Below the pieces are notes generated by a model, which searched no databases, was not told the origin of the DNA, and saw only the letters and a list, made by a program, of their open reading frames with translations. Positions 59,434 through 64,000 of a stretch of 64,000 nucleotides of DNA are shown one piece after another (the stretch's first letter is position 1; each line of letters opens with the position of its first letter). A program made the translations under genes and the position numbers. Origin of the DNA: Dehalococcoidia bacterium (lineage in GTDB: Bacteria; Chloroflexota; Dehalococcoidia; Tepidiformales; Tepidiformaceae); the NCBI GenBank assembly GCA_003104995.1, contig PQAO01000021.1:62001-126000 (forward strand), in the 5' to 3' direction.

Positions 59434-59453
59434 CTGTAATGTCTGCATTACAG
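59434..59453. promoter_or_regulatory. Palindromic operator between divergent element genes
   Basis: A perfect eight-base inverted repeat, CTGTAATG-TCTG-CATTACAG, is centred in the 75-base gap between the excisionase-like gene (minus) and the zinc-ribbon gene (plus). Its position suits a switch controlling both the structural set and the recombinase unit. It is AT-rich compared with the surroundings. Confidence 0.65.
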
Positions 59454-59482
59454 TCACGGCCTTACCGTGGACGCAAGGGGTT

Positions 59483-60310
59483 ATGGTGGGACAAGCGTGG
59501 GACACGGACACAGAGACGGACCGGGCAGGAATGGACCCATTCCCGGTCCGTAGTTGGTTTCCGGCCCCCGCCCGTGTTCGCCTTGAAGGCGACCTAGTGG
59601 TCCACGACTACGATTACAACGAGCGGTACGAGCCCGAGGGCGAGCCTCCGCCAACCGCCGGACTTCTCGACGCGTTTCTGAAGCTCCGCTCACCAGTCGG
59701 TGTCCTGAGGTTCGTTCGCAGCTTTGGTCCGCTGGGGTTCTGTGAGCAGCATGGGGAATTAGGATGTCAGCGAGAGGACTGTACTGAGCCGCTCTTCGCA
59801 GAGCCAGTAGACGCATACTTGGCTCTTGCCAACCGGTACCGCCTGTTGCTCGCCTCGGGGCTTCGGTTGATGGGGGGCGCGCCGCTTGACGAAACCGAGC
59901 GCCTAGCTGTTGCCGGGGCTCTCTTGGTCGATGCGGCGCGCGAACACCGCTGGGACCTGGGCCTCTTCGACCGCTGGCAGGTCGGGACTGCTGTGGACAG
60001 TCTCATCGCGCAGGCCCGGATTCGGCCGACCTTCAGCTGGGGTGAAGGTCGGCGGCCCACGTTTGCACTCGATTCTCCGCTCGGCTCTGGCATCCCCAAC
60101 GCTGCCGGGGCGCTCGCGCTTCAACTCGGGCGGGCCATTTTGGGAACGCAGGCATTCTCAGTTTGCTCGACGTGCCAGACTCCCTACGAACGAAAGAAGA
60201 CGCCCGCTCCGGGCCGCCCGAATTACTGCCCTACATGTAAGCGCGACGGCACGGCCGACCGCGTGCGGAAACAAGAGTATCGAGCCCGAAGGGCCAAGGA
60301 GTCCTCATGA
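59483..60310 (+). CDS. Zinc-ribbon protein upstream of the recombinase, unknown function
   Basis: The 275-residue protein (start at the ATG at 59483, or the GTG next to it) has a helical middle part (EPVDAYLALANRYRLLLASGLRL; ALLVDAAREHRW) and a C-terminal zinc ribbon CSTCQTPYERKKTPAPGRPN with YCPTCKRDGT and a basic tail. The layout is like CGNR-type or ABATE-like regulators, whose C-terminal finger binds nucleic acid, but identity is not certain. The frame extends to 59075 as a shadow of the excisionase gene. Its stop overlaps the recombinase start by four bases. Confidence 0.6.
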   Translation: MVGQAWDTDTETDRAGMDPFPVRSWFPAPARVRLEGDLVVHDYDYNERYEPEGEPPPTAGLLDAFLKLRSPVGVLRFVRSFGPLGFCEQHGELGCQREDCTEPLFAEPVDAYLALANRYRLLLASGLRLMGGAPLDETERLAVAGALLVDAAREHRWDLGLFDRWQVGTAVDSLIAQARIRPTFSWGEGRRPTFALDSPLGSGIPNAAGALALQLGRAILGTQAFSVCSTCQTPYERKKTPAPGRPNYCPTCKRDGTADRVRKQEYRARRAKESS

Positions 60311-61992
60311 AAGCTGCCATCTACTGCCGCGTCAGCACCGCGAAACAGGCCGCCGAAGGCAAGTCGTCCATGGACGACCAGCTCGCCCGCTGTCAGGCCG
60401 TCTGTGAGGCGAAGGGGTGGGAGATTGTGGAGGTGTTCGACGAAGGCGACGCCTCGGCCGGGACCGCCCACCGAGGGGAGTTCCAACGCATGATCGCCGA
60501 CGCGAAGGCCGGCCGCTTCGATGTGATCGTCGCCCGCGAGGTCTCCCGCCTCTCTCGTGTCGCCCAGGCGCGGCGGGCCATCGAAGAGTTGATGATTGAG
60601 TGGGGCGTCGCCGTCTGCAACGCGCGAAACGGGATGGTCTACTCGGAGAGCGAGGGCCTCGGCGCCGGCATCATCTGGCACGTCGAGGCGAAGATGGCCG
60701 AGGCCGAGTGGGCCGAGCGGTCCTTTCGAACAACGATGGGGATGCGCGGCAAGGCCGAGAAGGGTGTGGTGCCCGGCTCGAAGGCACCCTACGGCTACAC
60801 ATGGACGGGCGGCGCCGACAACCACCTCGCAGTCGACCCGGACACCGCCGACGTCGTCACGCGCATCTTCACGCGCATCGCGGCCGGGAAGACGTGCTCC
60901 GTGGTCGCGCGCGAGCTGACCGCCTCCGGAGTCCCGACGCCCGGGAAGGCCGAGGCCTGGCACCCGTCGACGGTCTACGACATCGCGGTAAGGAAAGCCT
61001 ACGTCGGCCGCTTCGAGTACGGCCGCCAGAAGTGGGTCCGCCTCAACTCCGAGCGCGACCGGCAACGGTGGGCCCAGGAGTACACCCGGCAGCACGGCCG
61101 GCCGCCGGCAACCATCCCGGCGAAAATCCGGGTTCCCGGCGAACAGATCTACGAGTGCGCGTCGCCCGTCATCATCCCGCCCGCGCTATGGAAGGCCGTC
61201 GCCCGCCGCCTCTCGAAGGCTCGGAAGGGCGCCCGCGAAGCGCGCCGGGTTCCGATGTTGCTCGGCATCCTTCGGTGTGAAGAGTGTGGCCGCGATATGC
61301 GCGCGACCTGGGCGAAGGGCCGCGGCGGCAAGGAGTTCTACTTCTACCGCTGCTATCAGGCCGTCAAGGACCCGGCGCGCTTCCCGTGCCGCGTGGCGGA
61401 CCGCGAGAAGGGCCTCAGGGCCTACGTCAACGCCCTGGAGATAGAAGGTCTCGTCTGGGGGCTTGTGGACCGCATGTTGAGCGACAGGGAGACGCTCGAG
61501 CGCGCCATCGGCCTGAGGCTCGCTGAGCAGTCCGAGATGGAGCCGGTGGCCGAGGGCCGTCTCGCCCGGCACGAAGCCCGCCTATCGAAAGCACAGCGCG
61601 CCTGGGATGCCACGCGACGCTCCTACTTTGCCGGCGACCTCGATGATGACACGTTCGCCCGGGACCGCGCCCACTACGAGCTCGAAATCGCCATGCTCCG
61701 GGAGGAAATCGAGCGGATGCACCGCGGGGCTGAGGAGCGCGCCCGCCAGCGCGACCGGGCCGAGACGATTCGGATGGTCGCCGCGAGCTGGCCGGCCATC
61801 CGCGAGGCCTTCACCGACGAAGAGAGGGCGAGGCTCGTGATGGCGCTCGTGACCGACGTGACCGTCTCCCGGGAGGACGAAATAACGGTTTCGGGAAAGT
61901 TAAGTAGTGAAGCTATTTCGACAGAACGGGGTGCTGGTGGGCGATACTGGATTCGAACCAGTGACCTCTGCGATGTCAACGCAGCGCTCTAA
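60307..61992 (+). CDS. Large serine recombinase (integrase)
   Basis: The 561-residue integrase has the catalytic N-terminal resolvase domain (AIYCRVSTAKQ, nucleophile S10; FDVIVAREVSRLSR), the recombinase domain (PYGYTWTGG; GVPTPGKAEAWHPSTVYDI), a zinc ribbon (ILRCEECGRDM, YRCYQAVKDP, FPCRVADRE at about 320-365) and a coiled coil (about 420-485). The family core ends near DEITVSGKL (about 61905). The remaining residues, including RYWIRTSDLCDVNAAL, are antisense translation of the tRNA-Val gene, so the C-terminal tail depends on the integration site. Confidence 0.95.
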   Translation: MKAAIYCRVSTAKQAAEGKSSMDDQLARCQAVCEAKGWEIVEVFDEGDASAGTAHRGEFQRMIADAKAGRFDVIVAREVSRLSRVAQARRAIEELMIEWGVAVCNARNGMVYSESEGLGAGIIWHVEAKMAEAEWAERSFRTTMGMRGKAEKGVVPGSKAPYGYTWTGGADNHLAVDPDTADVVTRIFTRIAAGKTCSVVARELTASGVPTPGKAEAWHPSTVYDIAVRKAYVGRFEYGRQKWVRLNSERDRQRWAQEYTRQHGRPPATIPAKIRVPGEQIYECASPVIIPPALWKAVARRLSKARKGAREARRVPMLLGILRCEECGRDMRATWAKGRGGKEFYFYRCYQAVKDPARFPCRVADREKGLRAYVNALEIEGLVWGLVDRMLSDRETLERAIGLRLAEQSEMEPVAEGRLARHEARLSKAQRAWDATRRSYFAGDLDDDTFARDRAHYELEIAMLREEIERMHRGAEERARQRDRAETIRMVAASWPAIREAFTDEERARLVMALVTDVTVSREDEITVSGKLSSEAISTERGAGGRYWIRTSDLCDVNAAL

Positions 61993-62011
61993 CCATCTGA
62001 GCTAACCGCCC
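61935..62011 (-). tRNA. tRNA-Val (anticodon GAC)
   Basis: On the minus strand the gene runs from GGGCGGTTAGCTCAGATGGT to ATCGCCCACCA. The acceptor stem GGGCGGT/ATCGCCC (one G-T pair), D stem, anticodon stem CTGCG/CGCAG with loop TTGACAT (anticodon at 61975-61977) and T arm ACTGG-TTCGAAT-CCAGT all fold. CCA is encoded. It lies at the right edge of the integrated element and is intact, with the recombinase frame running 58 bases across it. Confidence 0.96.
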
Positions 62012-62089
62012 CAACGCGGAAGACTCAGTGTACCACGCCCCCGGATTCGTTCCACACCGGTCCCAAACTTCCGTGTGTTACACTCTGGC

Positions 62090-62385
62090 CCTGCGGACAC
62101 CGTGCCGCCCACAACCAAAGACGATACCGGCTCCGACCGGGACGAGTAGCCAGCTGCTCCCCAGAGAGTCCGCGCCACAGGCTGAAAGCGCGGCGCCAGG
62201 CAGGCGAAAACCACCCGCGAGCCTGCTCCGAAGCCTCCTTCCCGCGGGAAGGACGATAAGGAAGCACGAACCGGCCCCGTTACCGGCCCACAACGAGTCT
62301 GGCGCGCCCGCGCGCCGGTGAAGTTGGGTGGAACCACGAGCGCGACTCTCGTCCCAGCACGGAGCGCGCTTTTTGCTGAGGTCTG
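62090..62385 (+). promoter_or_regulatory. T-box riboswitch of thrS
   Basis: The leader has the conserved T-box parts in order: AGTA (62145-62148 region), AGAGAGTCCG, GGCTGAAAGC, the specifier-side strand GCGAAAACCACCCGCGAG with a threonine codon ACC at 62210-62212 (and a second ACC next), and the antiterminator T-box TGGGTGGAACCACGAG, whose TGGA (62329-62332) would pair with the uncharged tRNA-Thr end. A GC hairpin ending in TTTTT (62370-62374) is the terminator. Uncharged tRNA-Thr should raise thrS expression. Confidence 0.9.
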
Positions 62386-62565
62386 GCGCATTCGGTCCTC
62401 GGCACCCGCCCGGAGGTGGTTCCTGTGTTGCTTTCGAATCGGTCCATCGCGGACCCGCGCGCCACGGCGAACACTACCTCGCGGCTTGCGGCCGCCTGTC
62501 GAATCTTCCATCCCTGAAGCCCACTCACCAACGGCCAACGGCCAACGGCCCCACCGAGGACTACC

Positions 62566-64000
62566 ATGCCAGAACAACTCGAATCCCACGTCGATCTGGG
62601 CTCCCTCCCGAAGGAAGAGCGCCTCGCCCGGATGCGCCACTCCGCCGCCCACGTGCTTGCCGAAGCCATGGTCGAGCTCTTCCCCGATGCCGAGCTCGGT
62701 ATCGGCCCGCCGATCGACACCGGCTTCTACTACGACTTCCGCCTCCCCCGCTCGCTCACGCCCGATGACCTGACCTGGCTCGAAGACCGCATGCGCAAGA
62801 GCGTGAAAGGCAAGCACCCCTACCGCATGGCCGCCATCACGAAAGCCGAAGCAGAACAGCAGTGGAAGGACCAGCCCTTCAAACTCGACCTGCTTTCCGA
62901 GATCGAGGAGGGCAACGTCACCCAGTGCACCCACGCTGCGTTTACCGACCTCTGCCGCGGCGGGCACGTAAACCACACCGGGGAGATCGGCGCGTTCAAG
63001 CTCACGAGCATCGCCGGGGCCTACTGGCGCGGCAGCGAGAGGAATCCTCAGCTCCAGCGCGTCTACGGGGCCCTCTTCGAAACGCCCGAAGAACTGGCCG
63101 AGTATGAGCACCAGCTCGAAGAAGCCCGCCGCCGCGACCACCGCCGCATCGGCAAGGAGATGAAGCTCTTCGAACTCTTCGACGAGGTGGGTCCCGGGCA
63201 TGTCGTCTGGCTCCCGAACGGTGCCACCATCCGCCGCGAGCTCATGCGCTGGATGGAGGACCTGGAAATCGAACTCGGCTACCTCCATGTGGTCACGCCG
63301 AACGTCTCGAAGCGCCAGCTCTACGTGAAGTCCGGCCACTGGGACCACTTCCACGAGTCCATGTACCCCGTGATGGAGCGCGACGACGAAGAGTACGTCC
63401 TCCGGCCGATGAACTGCCCGTCCCACATCATGGTGTTCGCCGCCGAACTTCACTCCTACCGCGAACTGCCTATGCGGATCGCCGAATTCGGCAACATGCA
63501 CCGCTGGGAAAAGAGCGGCCAGGTCACCGGCATGAGCCGCGTCCGCATCATGACCCTCAACGACGCCCACATCTTCTGCGCCGATGTCGAACAGGTAGAA
63601 GCCGAGGTCGAAGGCGTGCTCCACCTCATGGAGAAGGTCTATGGCACCCTCGGCCTGAAGAACTACCGCTACCGCCTCTCCCTCGGCGACCCCGAAAACA
63701 AGGAGAAGTACGTCGACAACCCGCCCATGTGGGAAAGAGGCGAAGCCTTGCTCCGCCGTGTGCTAAACAAGGTCGGCCTCGAATACTTCGAGGCCAAAGA
63801 CGAGGCTGCGTTCTACGGACCGAAGATCGACGTCCAGTTCATGACCGCCCAGGGCAAGGAAGAGACGCTGGTCACCGTCCAGGTCGACTTCCACTTCCCC
63901 CACCAGTTCGGTCTCGAATACGTCGGCGAAGATGGCGAGCGCCATGAGCCGATCATCGTCCACCGGGGCGTGATCTCCACGATGGAACGCATGGTGGCGC
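62566..64000 (+). CDS. thrS: Threonine--tRNA ligase, N-terminal part (cut by window end)
   Basis: The visible 478 residues begin at the ATG at 62566 (GAGGA upstream). They lack the N-terminal TGS domain of E. coli ThrS and start directly with the editing domain: MRHSAAHVLAEAM (H-x3-H) and CRGGHV with the metal-binding cysteine and histidine. The catalytic class II core follows: GHVVWLPNGATIRRELMRWMEDLE, motif 2 FGNMHRWEKSG, and LRPMNCPSHIMVF with the zinc cysteine. The 3' end lies outside the window. Expression is expected to follow the T-box. Confidence 0.95.
   Translation, partial: MPEQLESHVDLGSLPKEERLARMRHSAAHVLAEAMVELFPDAELGIGPPIDTGFYYDFRLPRSLTPDDLTWLEDRMRKSVKGKHPYRMAAITKAEAEQQWKDQPFKLDLLSEIEEGNVTQCTHAAFTDLCRGGHVNHTGEIGAFKLTSIAGAYWRGSERNPQLQRVYGALFETPEELAEYEHQLEEARRRDHRRIGKEMKLFELFDEVGPGHVVWLPNGATIRRELMRWMEDLEIELGYLHVVTPNVSKRQLYVKSGHWDHFHESMYPVMERDDEEYVLRPMNCPSHIMVFAAELHSYRELPMRIAEFGNMHRWEKSGQVTGMSRVRIMTLNDAHIFCADVEQVEAEVEGVLHLMEKVYGTLGLKNYRYRLSLGDPENKEKYVDNPPMWERGEALLRRVLNKVGLEYFEAKDEAAFYGPKIDVQFMTAQGKEETLVTVQVDFHFPHQFGLEYVGEDGERHEPIIVHRGVISTMERMVA

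Larger units (their letters stand above)
46300..61934. mobile_element. Integrated phage-derived element (prophage remnant or satellite)
   Basis: A serine recombinase at the right end, an excisionase-like HTH, replication-type genes, a DUF2190 capsid-decoration protein and a tail module (frameshifted chaperones, tape measure, tail tip) occupy about 15.6 kb next to tRNA-Val. Most genes are on the minus strand and overlap. No gene resembling terminase, portal, prohead protease, major capsid protein, holin or endolysin is seen. The left boundary is placed between the methyltransferase stop (46261) and the first element gene (46422) and is not resolved to the base; no convincing direct repeat of the right end was found. 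Confidence 0.8.

Noticed and set aside
59075-59482. Long N-terminal extension of the zinc-ribbon protein upstream of the recombinase
   Set aside because: It is antisense to the excisionase-like gene and crosses the palindromic control region; protein-like sequence begins near 59483.
62002-63624. Long minus-strand open frame opposite thrS and its leader
   Set aside because: thrS motifs on the plus strand and the T-box explain this region; the frame has no recognisable domain.

Overview
The window is GC-rich (mostly G or C at third codon positions) and reads as a bacterial chromosome carrying one integrated phage-derived element. Several traits point to a Chloroflexota-type bacterium, perhaps the Dehalococcoidia/Tepidiforma lineage: a YvcK protein with added N-terminal membrane helices, a thrS under T-box control, an Mrp antiporter operon, and a thiolase-like/DUF35 pair. 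This is inference from gene content; no 16S rRNA or marker alignment is available.

Layout. Positions 1-6073 hold a division and cell-wall cluster in one direction (murC end, murB, ddl, ftsQ, ftsA, ftsZ) with mostly overlapping genes, closed by a hairpin. 6.3-21.2 kb holds housekeeping genes: a CoA transferase, an oligopeptide-type binding protein with secG and a YvcK-like gene, gatB, selD, a geranylgeranyl-reductase-like flavoprotein, nth, a serine hydrolase, a nuclease-fold protein, small regulators, and a carboxyltransferase with a biotin carrier. 21.4-24.9 kb has fmt-rlmN and queA. 24.9-30.6 kb is a complete seven-gene Mrp (mnhA-G) cation/proton antiporter operon on the minus strand. 30.7-33.4 kb is the riboflavin operon (ribE, ribBA, ribH) behind an FMN riboswitch and a near-consensus promoter. 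33.4-46.3 kb carries an Eis-like acetyltransferase, an exonuclease, an MFS transporter, tldD/tldE, RNase HI, a zinc metallopeptidase, a hemerythrin, a thiolase-like/DUF35 pair, a secreted protein and a methyltransferase.

From about 46.3 to 61.9 kb lies an integrated element of roughly 15.6 kb, ending at a tRNA-Val gene. A large serine recombinase and one zinc-ribbon protein are read rightward. From a divergent, palindrome-containing region near 59.4 kb a long minus-strand series reads: excisionase-like HTH, a Spo11/TopoVI-A-like protein, a winged-helix replication-type protein with internal repeats, small proteins, a DUF2190 capsid-decoration protein, a coiled-coil protein, a frameshifted tail-assembly chaperone pair, a 1189-residue tape measure protein and tail-tip proteins. 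No recognisable terminase, portal, major capsid or lysis gene is present, so it is either a decayed prophage or a phage satellite that keeps tail genes.

Right of the tRNA is a T-box leader and the start of thrS, cut by the window edge. Three details are missed by simple ORF calling: selD has an in-frame UGA at its active-site position, so it is probably a selenoprotein; the tail chaperone is completed in the -1 frame; and the recombinase reading frame ends inside the tRNA gene on the opposite strand.
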